This document shows positions 23,723-35,003 of a stretch of 64,000 nucleotides of DNA, in pieces; within the stretch, counting starts at the first letter, position 1; every line of letters begins with the position of its first letter. A program made the position numbers and the translations under genes. Origin of the DNA: Nicotiana tabacum (lineage: Eukaryota > Streptophyta > Magnoliopsida > Solanales > Solanaceae). Location: contig NC_134096.1 of NCBI RefSeq assembly GCF_000715075.1, positions 65,284,026-65,348,025 on the forward strand, read 5' to 3'. Below the pieces are notes generated by a model, which made no database searches, was not told the DNA's origin, and saw only the letters and a program-made list of their open reading frames with translations.

Positions 23723-25375
23723 CTATTGACTCTGAATGTGCGAGGAGTCATTTTCTGCAGCAATCTCTATGGCACCAGTGGGGTGAATCTCTACCACACG
23801 AAATGGTCCTGACCATCTTGACTTCAATTTGCCCGGAAACAACCTCAATCTCGAATTGAATAATAATACCCTATCTCCCGGCTTAAAATTTCGCTCAAGA
23901 ATATTTTTGTCGTGCACCAATTTCATTCTTTCCTTGTACAACCTTGTACTCTCAAAAGCATGGTACCGAAACTCGTCAAGTTTATGCAACTCTGTGACTC
24001 TACTAGTTCCAGTGACCTCCACGTCCAGATTTAATTGTCGCAATGCCCAGAAGGCTTTATGCTCTAACTCCACCGGCAAGTGACATGCCTTTCCAAACAC
24101 CAATTTATACGGCAACATTCCAATCGGAGTTTTGAATGCAGTGCGGTAGGACCATAATACATCATCCAATTTTCTTGCCCAATCAGTCCGAGTAGCATTT
24201 ACAGTTTTGATCAAAACACTCTTGATTTCTCTGTCTGACACTTCGACTTGCACACTCATTTATGGGTGATACGGAGTGGCAACTTTATGGCGAACGCCAT
24301 ATTTCTCCAACAACTTTTCAAAGGCTCAATTGCAGAAATAGGTACCCCCATCACTGATGATAGCTCTTGGAGTGCCAAATCAGGTGAAGATGTTCTTTCT
24401 CATGAAACCAATAACTGCCTTCGCATCATTTGTAGGAAGTGCGACGGCTTCTACCCATTTCGAGACATAGTCCACCGCGAAAAGTATGTACTTGTTATTG
24501 TATGAGCTAACAAATGGTCCCATAAAGTCGATTCCCCACACATCAAACACTTCTACCTCTTGGATCGGGTTCATGGGCATCTCATGTCGACGGTAAATAT
24601 TCCCCGTTCGTTGGCACTCATCACAAATTTTCACCCAGAAGTGTGCATCTTTAAACAGCGTCGACCAATAAAAACCTGACTCTAACACTTTGGCCGTTGT
24701 ACTTACGCCCCCAAAATGTCCTCCATATGGTGAAGCATGACATGCCTGCAAAATAGAAGATTGATCTATCTCAGAAATGCATCTCCGGATCATGTTATCA
24801 AGACAAATCCTAAATAGATATGGTTCATCCCACAAATACATATGACAATCACGAAAAAACTTTTTCTTTTGCACAGAAGACAAGTCATAAGGAACAATAC
24901 AGCTTGTCAGGTAATTTGCAATATCTGCATACCATGGTGTAGCATTGAGGCTCGTCGCTAAGAGTTGTTCATCCGGAAAAGTCTCCACAATCTCTTCCAC
25001 CTCAACCTTCTTCTCGAATCCTTCCAGCCTAGACAAGTGATCAGCCACTTGGTTCTCCATTCTCTTTCGGTCACGGATTTCCAAGATAAATTCTTGCAGT
25101 AGTAGCACCCATCGAATCAAGCGTGGCTTTGACTCTTTCTTCTCAATTAGGTACCTAAGAGCAGCATGTTCAGTATAAACAATTACCTTCGAGCCTATCA
25201 GGTATGACCTGAATTTGTCAAATACGAACACTACTGCTAGCATCTCCTTCTCGGTCACTGTGTAATTTAGTCGGGCACCACTCAAACTTCTACTTGCGTA
25301 ATATATTGGATGCATGACTTTATCTTTTCGCTGCCTAAGAACTGCTCCCACAGCATAGTCGCTCGTATCACACAT
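23723..25375 (-). pseudogene. Element D RNase H and integrase
   Basis: The frame 24380-25375 starts in RNase H ([19 protein letters not shown], then [18 protein letters not shown]). It carries the integrase zinc-binding module ([20 protein letters not shown]) and the start of the core ([20 protein letters not shown]). The frame 23723-24259 carries the end of the core and the C-terminal region ([20 protein letters not shown], then [20 protein letters not shown]). A stop and frame change near 24260-24380 separates the two. Acts in removal of the RNA strand and insertion of the cDNA. Confidence 0.88.
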
Positions 25376-26611
25376 CAGCTCAAATGGTTTCCCCAGTCGG
25401 GTGCAATTATGATAGGTGTTGTTACCAGCCTCTTCTTCAATTCCTCAAAAGCTACCCTACAGTCATCAGAAAATAAAAAAAGTGTGATCTTTTTCAAGCA
25501 ATTTACACAAGGGGTTAGCAATTTTGGAGAAGTCTTTTATAAACCGTCTATAGAAATCGGCGTGGCTAAGGAAACTTCTTATTGCTTTGACGGAAGCGGG
25601 TGGTGGAAGCTTTTCTATCACATCAACCTTTGCATGATCTACCTCAATGCCCTTACTCGACACTAGGTGCCCCAAGACTATACCTTCCTGTACCATGAAA
25701 TGGAACTTTACCCAGTTGAGAACCAGATTAGTCTCCGGACATCTTTTCAGTACTCTTTTCAAATTCTTTAGGCAATCATCGAATGAGTCTCCCACTACTG
25801 AGAAATCATCCATAAAGACCTCCATTATGTCCTCTACCATATCTGTGAATATGGCCATCATGAACCTTTGAAATGTGGTGGGTGCATTGCATAGGCCAAA
25901 CGACATTCTCCGAAAAGCGTAGACGCCATATGGACAGGTGAATGATGTTTTCTCTCTATCTTCTGGAGCAATGGAGATCTGACTATACCCCGAGTATCCA
26001 TCCAGAAAGCAAAAATGGGACCTCCCGGCCAGTCTATCTAGCATTTGATCAATGAACGGCAAGGGAAAGTGGTCTTTTTGGGTGGCCTTGTTCAATCTTC
26101 TGTAGTCCATACAAATTCATCATCACGTGACTGTTCTTGTTGATTTCAACTCGTTGTTATTGTTTTGCACTACTGTCATCCCACATTTCTTTGGCACACA
26201 TTGGACTGGGCTGATCCAGTTGCTATCGGAGATGGGGAAAATGATCCCCGCATCTAACCACTTTATCACCTCCTTTTTCACAACTTCCTTCATGTTGGGG
26301 TTCAACCTTCTTTGATGTTCTCTGGAGGGTTTGTGGCCATCTTCCAGTAGAATCTTATGCATACAGAAGGCCGGGCTGATACCCTTAATGTCTGCAATGG
26401 TCCAACCAATTGCAGTTTTGCACTCAATCAATACCTGCAAAAGCTTTTCTTTATGCACATCTAATAAACCCGATGAGACAATAACAAGTAAAGTTGAGTT
26501 AGGTCCCAAGAAAGAATACCTGAGATGAGGTGGTAGTGGCTTCAGTTCCAACTTTGGTGGCTCTTCTATCGATGGCTTAGCTGGAGGAGTTTTCCTTTCT
26601 TCTAAGTGCAA
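25376..26611 (-). pseudogene. Element D reverse transcriptase, broken
   Basis: The frame 26123-26611 has the linker and the start of RT ([17 protein letters not shown]). The frame 25466-26110 has MDYRRLNKATQKDHFPLPFI, FLDGYSGYSQI, the catalytic FMDDFSVVG and FLSHADFYRRF. Between them, near 26110-26123, and again near 25466, the frame is lost. The DGYSG and MDD motifs are the expected catalytic positions of an Athila-type enzyme. Confidence 0.88.
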
Positions 26612-27357
26612 AGGCTCAAATTCGAGCTCTCTTTTCCAAAACCTTGGCTTTCAAGAGCCAGTATCCACTCCGCCAAGTCCTCTCCATTTACTTCATCTAA
26701 GTTCATGAGACAGGCTGTTAGAAGGTCTTTAGCATTCAAGGTCTCATCTTCCTCCTCCAAAATTACATCCACAACTTCTATTAGAGAGCAGTTAACAAAT
26801 TCACTTGGTCGCCGCATAGATTTTTGCACATTGAATGTTATCTCTTCATCATTTAGTTTCATTTTTAGCTCTCCAGTTTCACAATCAATTAAAGCTCTCC
26901 CAGTGGCCAAGAATGGTCTTCCCAAAATTATGAGAATCTCCCCGTCAACCCGGCAATCCAGAATGACAAAATCTGCTGGGAACACAAACTTCCCAACCTG
27001 TACTAATAATACATCATCTAGAATACATGATGGCCTCTTCACTGTCCGGTCGGCTAGCTGTAGTATCATGGATGTGGGTCTTGCTCTTCCAATGCCTAAC
27101 CTTTTGTAGATAGCCAAGGGCATCAAGTTTATGCTTGCCCCCAAATCACACAATGCTTTAGCAAAAGCATAGATGTTTATCGTGCATGGGATTGTGAAAC
27201 TCCCTAGGTCTGATAACTTCTCAGTTATGGGTCTCGTCATGACTGCACTACAAGTCTGGGTCAATGTAACAGTGGACATGTCTTGGAAGTCAAATTTTCG
27301 AGACATTAAATTTTCCATCATTTTGGCATACCCCAGGCATCTCCCGCAAAGCGTCAA
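26602..27357 (-). pseudogene. Element D aspartic protease region
   Basis: This frame of 251 codons contains [21 protein letters not shown], a retropepsin-like D-x-G-A active site, followed by [20 protein letters not shown]. These are standard for the Athila gag-pol protease. It overlaps the start of the next pol frame by ten bases, so a frame change lies near 26602-26611. Confidence 0.87.
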
Positions 27358-29243
27358 TCAGTGGAATGTTCACCTAGATTTGTTTCAACATCTCCATGAA
27401 TTTCTTATAGTGCTCATCCTTCTGATATTTGGTCAATCTCTGTGGGAATGGTGCTGGAGGTCGCTTCCGTCCTGTGATTTGAGTTTTATCTTGCTCAGGC
27501 ACTGCTTCTACTATGGATTCTTGTGCTACCTCAGTCTCCTTCGCAATATCTTTTTCTTTTCTTGTGCTCTCTTGTGCATGTTGTACCGTCACCTCAGTTA
27601 ACCCTGTTGAATCATCTATCTCAATGGGTACTGGCACAAGTGTTTCCGTAGGTCAACTTTCGCAAGCAATTTCTTGCTCCAGATCTAGGTCTCTACCATT
27701 TCTTAGACTCACTACCATAAGCTGTTTTGGGCCCTGCTCTTTTGGATTGACTTATGTGTTTGCAGGTAACGTCCCTTGGGGACGATTATTTAGAGCCATC
27801 GAAATATGTCCTAATTGAATCTCAATGCCCTTTATCATTGATTCATGTAAGTCCACTCTCTCTTGTATTTTTCCATTGGACCCAATCAGTTGTTGCAGCA
27901 TTCCTTTAAGTTCAGCAAACCCATCATCTTGTCTCACTATCCGTTGTTGAGGTTGTTGATAAGCTAGCTACTGATTTTGCTGGTTGTAACCCTGTTGCCT
28001 TTGGTAAGGCACAACTTGACCTTGTGGTCGCATAGCTCCAGGATTGTTGTTGTTATTGTACTGCTGTTGTGCTGGCCTATATTGTTGATTCTGCTGCCCC
28101 CAATTCTGACCACCTTGCCTCTGTCCCCCATAGTTGGCCACATAGTTCATATCTTCCTGATAGTGATGGTTGTCACCTTCCGCACTCCACGAGCATACAT
28201 ATGGTTGGTTAATGCATGGTGTACATAAGCCCTCATTAGTTGTGTCAACTATGTGTACCTGTTGCTTCTGGCCTGATTCATCGATCTTTTTGGTGAGGAT
28301 ACCCATTTGTGTCATTAGAGTGGCCATATTTTCCGCTATGGAGTTGTTTGTGTCCAAAGCCACTGAATGAACAACAGGAGTGATCGTAGAGTCTCTTGTC
28401 ATCCATCCTGAGTTTTGGGCCATTTTGTCAAGTAGGGTCTTGCATTCTCTGAATGTTTTACTCAAAAATGCTCCACCTGCTGAAGCATCAACATTAGCCT
28501 TTAAGTCGTCTGCCAGTCCCATGTAAAACCTCTGCCCCAACATCTGATCTGGAATGCCATGATGTGGACATTTAACCAGCATCCCCTTGAACCTCTCCCA
28601 CGTTTCTTATAGTATTTCTGTTGGTCTCTGCCTGAAGCTCAATATATCATCAATTTTTTGGTAGTCTTATTGGGTGGGTAGAACTTGTTCAAAAATTACT
28701 TGACTAATTCCTCCCAAGTAGTGATGGAGTTTATGGGGAGTGAATTAAGCCAAGACTGAGCTTCTCTTGTCACAAAGAATGGAAACAATAATAGCTTTAT
28801 TGCCCCCGGTGTCACATTAGGTTGCCTTTGCGTGACACATATCAACAGAAATTCTTCAGATGCTGCTGAGGATCTTCAATGTATGACCCTGAGAACAATC
28901 CCTTGTTCTGCAACAAATGTAGCATGTTGTTTGTGATTTGAAATGATTTCGCTTGTTTCTGAGGGACTGCAATTGCGGTTGCCAGATTTTCGGCGGTGGG
29001 TTGTGCCCAGTCATATAATGATGCTTCTGGCACAAGAGGCACCACACCCTAATTGTTCGGGTCATTCTCATTGTTTCTATTGTTTGGATTTTCTACTCCG
29101 TCATCCATGTCTTGTTCGATTTGTTCTGTTGAATTTTGTTGATGTTTGCCCTTCTTGTTTGTATGATTCAGTGCCTTGAAAACTTTTTCAGGATCTGATA
29201 ATGCATCGAACAATTCACCAGTTCTTGAGGAGTTTCTAGGCAT
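27358..29243 (-). pseudogene. Element D gag, several frame breaks
   Basis: The start is probably the ATG at 29243 (MPRNSSRTGELFDAL). The frames 28842-29045 and 27968-28582 carry LLQNKGLFSGSYIEDPQQHL, the gag core, and a Gln/Asn-rich tail. Further pieces lie at 27752-27937 and 27374-27637. Stops near 29046, 28600-28840 and 27938-27967 break the protein. No CCHC zinc knuckle was found, which is common in this lineage. Confidence 0.82.
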
Positions 29244-29366
29244 CCACCTTTAGCACCCTAGACTACAAACGTTAGAATTTCAATATATTTGGTTTACAAT
29301 GAAGAAAATTGACTACACTAAGAATTCTAGCAAATCTTTTAGCTGCAATTAATAACACCATTAATG

Positions 29367-29384
29367 TCCCCGGCAACGGCGCTA
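29367..29384 (-). other. Primer-binding site of element D (Athila type)
   Basis: On the minus strand TAGCGCCGTTGCCGGGGA lies five bases after the 5' LTR. It differs by one base from the Athila consensus TGGCGCCGTTGCCGGGGA, thought to pair with tRNA-Asp. Confidence 0.88.
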
Positions 29385-29389
29385 AAATT

Positions 29390-30754
29390 TGATCACGCCC
29401 AACTATGCCTTATAAAAAAGACTTAGCGGTTGTTGCAAATATATTCCGGTTAATAAGTCCGGAGTCGAGTCCCACAGGGAAATAACCTATTAAACACAGC
29501 TACTAGACTCGCACCAATTCACGCAATCAATCTTCAAAAATATTTAAGTAACAAATTTGATGTATACTAACTAAATATCATGTAATGAAAATGCAATAAT
29601 TAATAACTAACTACGAACGGGTTGTAGACAAGAATTGGAATGATCTAAGGTTATGATTTTCCCTATTGTCGGAATCCTTTCCGCTACGTTTTCTATAAAT
29701 TTGCCTAAGTCTTCTCTACCAATCATGAATGCTCTGAGTATTGTAATTCTCTCCTGAGTAACTACCATAATTTACTAGACATATTCTCCCGAATTATGCT
29801 AGTTGGCATTAAGTACGTCTCACTCGGATCGCACCAAGGTTTCGTTATCCCTAATCCCACCTTTAAACCCTCTGTATTGATCCCTCATATACGTTAGGAG
29901 TGATGTTGTTCAATAATCACCTAAATATGAACTCTCTCCCGAGTAATACACACTAAATAGGCACATTCAATTGATTGCCCTTCAATCAACAACAATAATA
30001 ATATAGTTGAACAAATAGAGAAAATACTACGGCAAATCTATATTAACGTAACAGGAAAATCATCCTTCAATAGGTTCCATCAAAATCCTAGATTAGGAGT
30101 TTAGCTACTCATACTCATAGTCATAATATACCAGATGTTTTACATAATTAAATTACAAAGTAAAGATGAAAGGATGTAGAAATCAATGATTCTAACTCCC
30201 AACTATTATTTCAGGAGCTATCCTTGCCTCCGGTTGCAAAACCTCCTTCAAAAGTGGCGTTTTATGTCTATTTATATGTGTAGGAAAAGACCTAAATGAC
30301 ATAGGCCAAGTCCTAGTCAAACTAGTAGATTTAATAAGCCTTCAAATTTCGGAGTGTGCGCGCCTCGGACCTCGCCTCGCGAGGCTTCACACGAGCATGA
30401 CCTCGCGCCAGACCTGATGTCGCCAGCCTTAACGCGAGGTGGACCTCGCCTCCTGGCTCTCCTAGCTTGCTCCCACGCAAGTTAAAAGCCTCGCCCAGCC
30501 AGCTCCCATGCGAGGTATTAAGCTTGCTTCGCTAGCCTTCTCATTTATCTGCTGTTCACGTCTTTCTTTCTTCTTTTCAAATATTTTCGAGCACGCTTTA
30601 GACTTTAATTACTCCTTTTGCTCTACTTTCATCTCCAATTCGCCTACATATAAAATAGAGTCCATTACGCGCAAATAAAGTATAGTTTATCACTAAAGCA
30701 TACAAAATATAAGGCAAATAATGTACTAAAATATAGAATTATAGTCACACATCA
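29390..30754 (-). repeat. 5' LTR of element D (1365 bp)
   Basis: It matches 18457-19797 throughout. It includes the sequence CGAGGCTTCACACGAGC near 30380, partly missing from the other LTR. Directly followed by ATGAC (30755-30759). Confidence 0.93.
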
Positions 30755-31640
30755 ATGACCTTAATGAATGAAATTATATATTGGCTATTATATAAATGGT
30801 CAATATAACTATGAATCACAATGATGTAATTAACATTGGCCATATGAATAAATCCTTAGTCAATGGACTTATATGGTTACTATAGGCCGATACGTATGAT
30901 CTTAATGAATGAAATTATATATTGGCTATTATATAAACGGTCAATATAACTATGAATCGCAACGATGTAATGAACATAAGCCATATGACTACAATCTTAG
31001 TCAATTGACTTATATGGTCGTTATGAATAACTACAGGCCGATACGTATGACCTTAATGAATGAAATTATATATTGGCTATTACATAAACGATCAATATAA
31101 CTATGAACCGCAATAATGTAATTAACATTAGCGTAGTATATGACTACAACCTTAGTCAATGGACTTATATTGTTGCTATGAATAACTAGTGGTCGATACG
31201 TATGACCTTAATGAATGAAATTATATATTAGCTAATATATAAACGATCAATATAACTATGAAGCGCAACGATATATTTAACATAAGTTATATGACTACAA
31301 CCTTAGTCAGTGGATTTATATGGTTACTATGAATAACTAGTGGCCGATACGTATGACCTTAATAAATGAACTTATATATTGTCTATTATAGATGGTCAAT
31401 ATAACTATGAAGCGCAACGATATAATTAACATAGGTTATATGACTACAACCTTAGTCAATGGATTTATATGGTTACTATGAATAACTAGTGGCTGATACG
31501 TATGACCTTAATGAATGAAATTATATATTGGCTATTATATAAACGGTCAATATAACTATGAAGCGCAATGATATAATTAACATAGGTTATATGACTACAA
31601 CCTTAGTCAATGGATTTATATGATTACTATCTTATTATTA
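30755..31640 (+). repeat. ~150-bp tandem array, right part
   Basis: Six units with the marker AATGAATGAAATTATATA (or variants) at 30763, 30904, 31055, 31210, 31361 and 31510, spaced 141 to 155 bp. The units differ by scattered substitutions. The last unit fades out near 31640. With the two left units and no insertion between them, at least eight units were contiguous before element D arrived. Frames inside the array are not conserved between units and look non-coding. Confidence 0.9.
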
Positions 31641-31835
31641 TGGTTTGAATTAAATAATTTAACAATTGAGATCAAAATGAACATTACACATGGACACTTA
31701 ATTCATTAATTTTTCATAATTAAATTGCTAATTAGGTCCCAAATCTAATAATTGATATCAAAATTAACATTACAAGGGGACTAAATATGCAAAATACACA
31801 TTTTAATTTTCAAATTTGCATTTTACTAAACTTTA
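31641..31835. other. AT-rich spacer between tandem array and solo LTR
   Basis: No gene or repeat is recognised. The last five bases, CTTTA, are the left target-site duplication of the solo LTR. Confidence 0.6.
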
Positions 31836-32519
31836 TGTAACGACCCGGCTGGTCGTTTTGACAGTATTAGCCTTGAACCCCTATTTATTGCTCCCTTTAT
31901 TTCATTATGTGGTTACATGACTTGCTGGGAGGTTTGGTTTTTGGTTTCTGAGTGAAATGGGATACATCGTCCCTAAATTGGAAGTTTAAGTTCTAGGAAT
32001 TGACCAAAGTTTGAATTGTGTGAACACGGCTCCAGAATGGAGTTTTGATTGTCCCAATAGCTTCGTAGTATGATTTTGGTCTTAGGAGCATGTCCGGATA
32101 TTGATTTGGAGGTCCGTAGGTTATTTCGACGCCAATTGACGAAAGTTGAAAAGTTGGATGTTTTTGGAGAGTTTGACCGGGAGCAGACTTATTGATATCG
32201 GGGTCAGATTCCGATTCCAGAAGTGGGAGTAGGTCCGTAATATCAATTGTGACTTGTGCGCAAAATTTGAGGTCAATCGGACTTGATTTGATAAGTTTCA
32301 GCATCAGGTGTAGAAGTTAGAAGTTCTAAAGTTCATTAGGCTTGAATCGAAGAACAATTCGTGTTTTAGTATTATTTGATGTGATTTGAAGGCTCAACTA
32401 AGTTCGTATGATGTTTTAGGACTTGTTGTTATATTCGGACGAGGTCTCTAGGGTCTAGGGTGTGATTCGGATTGAATCCGGAATAAATTTTGGACTTGTG
32501 AAAATGTTGAAGCTCCCAG

Positions 32520-32830
32520 TTTTGGTGTCATCGCACATGCAGAGGGATTGGCCGTAGGTGCGGACTCGCATATGCGAGCAATGGAGCACAGAAACGGAAA
32601 TGGGTAGTCCAGGCAGGACTCGCAGGTGCAGAACAGTTTCCGCAGAAGCGGCTTCGCTTATGCGGTGGGGGGATGCGTGGGTCGCAGGATACATGTTTGT
32701 CGCGGGCGCGCATGTGCACGTGCGGCCCTATTCTCGCAGAAGCGGACCCAGGGGACTTAAGTGAAGTCCGCACCTGCGAGAAATTCCGCAGGTGCAGAGC
32801 CGCAGATGCGGTGGGTTCGCAAATGCGAAA
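32520..32830. repeat. GC-rich CGCAnnnGCGG motif cluster in solo LTR
   Basis: Motifs such as CCGCAGAAGCGG, CGCATATGCGA and CCGCAGATGCGG recur here. The two long reading frames on the strands are a by-product of base composition. Same motif type as 16240-16410. Confidence 0.72.
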
Positions 32831-33734
32831 TCGCTGGGCAGAAAATTCCTAAGTTCGAGGGTTTGATTTCATTATCCATTTTTGGACCTAGAGAGCTCGG
32901 TTTGTGGTGATTTTTTGAGGGTTTTGCAAGGAAATCAGTTGGGTAAGGATTCTTAACTCATTTTTTATTAATTCCTATGAATCTATTGTTATTTTCTTCA
33001 TTTAATTAGTGTTTCTAGTTGGAAATTTGAGGAAAAATGGGAAATCTTCTTAAGCTAAAATTTGGGGATTTGGAATGTGATTTGAGGTCAGATTTGAGTA
33101 AGTCTTGTATGGTTGGACTCGATATCGAATGAGTGTTTGGATTTTATAATTTTGGTCGGGTTTCGAGATGTGGGCCCGGGTCGATTTTTTGGGACGATTT
33201 TTCAATTCTTTGCTAAAGTCATAGTTTCATCATTTAAATTAGTTTCTTATAGTTATGTTTATAGTATATAATTGTTTTGGCTAGATTTGAGCCGATCGGA
33301 GTTGGAAAATCGAGAGAAAAGCCTTCTTATTGATTGATTGAGCGAGGTTTGAGGTAAGTGACTTGTCTAACCTTGTGTGGGGGAAATTCCTCTTAGGATT
33401 TGGTACTGTTATGGTATTTGCAATACGTGAAGGCCATATACACGAGGTGACGAGTGCATACTCGGGAAAAATATTGAAAAAATCAGTTTTTGCTAAATAG
33501 TTCCTCTTTATTCCCTTAATAGAGTTACTCTAGCACGTGTAGTCATCATTTTTAGCCTAATGTCACATGTCTACGTGTCTTATCTCTTACTTGTAATTTG
33601 TGAAACATGATTAGTTGAATTACCTATTTTCTTGATTTCGTATTCATTCTTTAACTGTAGGATTTCTTGCTATAATTTCATCATTCCAATTGTTATGTGT
33701 TGTTTTCGTGATTTTTGGTTGAGATGACTGTTTA

Positions 33735-34010
33735 GTTGTGGCACGAGGTTTCTGTCGTACGGAGTGTAATTATGGCACGAGGTTTCTGCCATGCGGAGTG
33801 TTATTGTGGCACGAGGTTTTTGCCGTGCAGAGTGTTATTGTGGCACGAGGTTTCTGCCGTGCGGAGTGTTATTGTGGCACGAGATTTCTACAGTGCGGAG
33901 TGTTATTGTTGCACGAGGTTTCTGTCATGCGGAGTTTTATTATGGCATGAGGTTTCTGCCATGCGGTTATCATTGTTTGAACTAGGTTTCTACCGTGCTA
34001 TTGTGAGATA
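33735..34010 (+). repeat. 34-bp tandem array in solo LTR, ~8 units
   Basis: The GCACGAGGTTTCTGCCGTGC core recurs at 33741, 33775, 33809, 33843, 33877, 33911 and 33945, exactly 34 bp apart, with a decayed eighth unit near 33979. Because 34 is not a multiple of three, all three frames look open; the apparent proteins are not genes. Confidence 0.9.
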
Positions 34011-34079
34011 TTTACTTTGGGACTACGAGGCGGTACCTCGGGAGTGCCCCTATTATTTACCTCTATTTGTTCCATTGTG

Positions 34080-34142
34080 TTGTTGTTGTTATTTTGTTTT
34101 GTTGTTGTTGTTGTTATTGTTGTTGTTGTTATTATTATCTTC
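34080..34142 (+). repeat. TTG-rich simple repeat
   Basis: Interrupted (TTG)n and (TTA)n run inside the solo LTR. Confidence 0.85.
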
Positions 34143-34692
34143 TATGAATTCCTAGTGTTACACGTCTCTGTCATTTCATCACATCTTTATATCTTCTACC
34201 TTATTTTTCCTATTATTTCCAGTAGGGCCCTGACCTGACCTCGCCACTACTCTATCGAGGTTAGGCGTGGCACTTACTGGGTACCGTTGTGGTGTACTCA
34301 TACTACTCTTCTGCATATCTTTTTGTGCATATCAAGGTTCTTCCTACCAAACCAGGTATCGGTGAGCTAGCCCGTGTATGGAGACTTCAAGGTATATTTT
34401 CCAGCGTCCGCAGACCTTGGAGTCCCCCTCTATCTTTATAATGTTGTTTTCCTTATTCTCATTAGACTCTAATGTATAGAAATATTTAGCGTTTCTCTTT
34501 AGATCTTGTGACTTATTTCTATCGGATTTTGGGAGTTGTACCTATTTTGAATTGCAACTTTCATTTATTTCAGATGATGAGGTTTGAGTTTCAGCTTTAT
34601 ATTCAGTTATTCCACAACATTGTTATTTTTACCTAGTCTTAGATACTAGGTGTCGTCACGACATCCTATGGAGAGAAATTGGGGTCGTGACA

Positions 34693-34697
34693 CTTTA
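34693..34697. repeat. Target-site duplication of the solo LTR (right copy)
   Basis: CTTTA, identical to 31831-31835. Confidence 0.92.
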
Positions 34698-34731
34698 TGG
34701 TAAAATATGCCTTTTTGAACGGTTGGCCGTG

Positions 34732-34740
34732 TATATATAC
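34732..34740 (+). promoter_or_regulatory. TATA-like box before the 34806 fragment
   Basis: TATATATAC about 70 bases upstream of an ATG, followed by a pyrimidine/CA-rich leader ending in CCCTAGAAAACCAACT. This looks like a plant promoter and 5' leader, but no transcript evidence is available. Confidence 0.4.
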
Positions 34741-34805
34741 ACATTCACCCACACAACCCTAAAGACATAAGCACACACTCTTACACAAACCCTAGAAAAC
34801 CAACT

Positions 34806-35003
34806 ATGGAATCCTCTCCCAACTCTGCCAAACGATCCCTATCTTACTCCTCTTCTGATGATAACTAGGAAGAGCGTAATCCAACATTTGAAGTGCTTAT
34901 GAAAGATTCATACATCAATCACGACTATCTGGTAAATGAGTTTTTTTTATATAAAAATTTTAAACCATTAACTTCCGGCAGTGTGGCTTTTTTATGGGGA
35001 TAA
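34806..35003 (+). pseudogene. Gene fragment with one internal stop (possible B3-like)
   Basis: An ATG with a plausible promoter opens a 65-codon frame interrupted only by TAG at codon 21 (34866-34868). Before the stop it reads MESSPNSAKRSLSYSSSDDN. After it, NPTFEVLMKDSYINHDYL and FKPLTSGSVAFLWG follow, ending at TAA. The second half resembles the first strands of a plant B3 DNA-binding domain (NPxFxVxMK...SYxxxxYL), but the match is weak and the rest of the domain is absent. A GTAAATG at about 34927 could instead be a splice donor. The solo LTR begins 114 bases upstream of the ATG, so its insertion may have disturbed the promoter. Confidence 0.35.

Larger units (their letters stand above)
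18457..30754 (-). mobile_element. Element D: Athila-type Ty3/gypsy retrotransposon (12.3 kb)
   Basis: It is bounded by two similar LTRs (18457-19797 and 29390-30754) and a perfect ATGAC target-site duplication. On the minus strand the order is 5' LTR, a primer-binding site of the Athila type, gag, protease, reverse transcriptase, RNase H, integrase, a third open reading frame in the env-like position, a polypurine tract and the 3' LTR. The reading frames are interrupted in several places, and the LTRs differ by substitutions and small indels, so it is an old, inactive copy. It landed inside a unit of the ~150-bp tandem array. Confidence 0.95.
31836..34692 (+). mobile_element. Solo LTR (2857 bp) with perfect CTTTA duplication
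   Basis: It begins TGTAACGACCCGGCTGG and ends GGGGTCGTGACA, the termini of the element C LTR. CTTTA lies immediately on both sides (31831-31835 and 34693-34697). No internal region is present, so the element was reduced by recombination between its LTRs. It contains a GC-rich motif cluster at 32520-32830, a 34-bp tandem array at 33735-34010 and a TTG-rich run at 34080-34140. Confidence 0.93.

Noticed and set aside
30909..31100. 63-codon frame in the ~150-bp array
   Set aside because: Frame not kept in neighbouring units of the array.
32455..32773. Overlapping frames in the solo LTR
   Set aside because: Same GC-rich cluster effect as in LTR C.
33735..34010. Regular repeats that might suggest a CRISPR array
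   Set aside because: The units are directly adjacent with no unique spacers, in a plant LTR.
33736..34155. 139-codon and two shorter frames with repeating CGTRFLPC-like peptides
   Set aside because: Produced by the 34-bp tandem array inside a solo LTR; all three frames are open and no start or promoter context exists.
1..34692. Endogenous pararetrovirus (common in Nicotiana)
   Set aside because: All reverse transcriptases here are linked to integrase and LTRs of Ty3/gypsy type; no movement-protein or caulimovirus coat features were seen.
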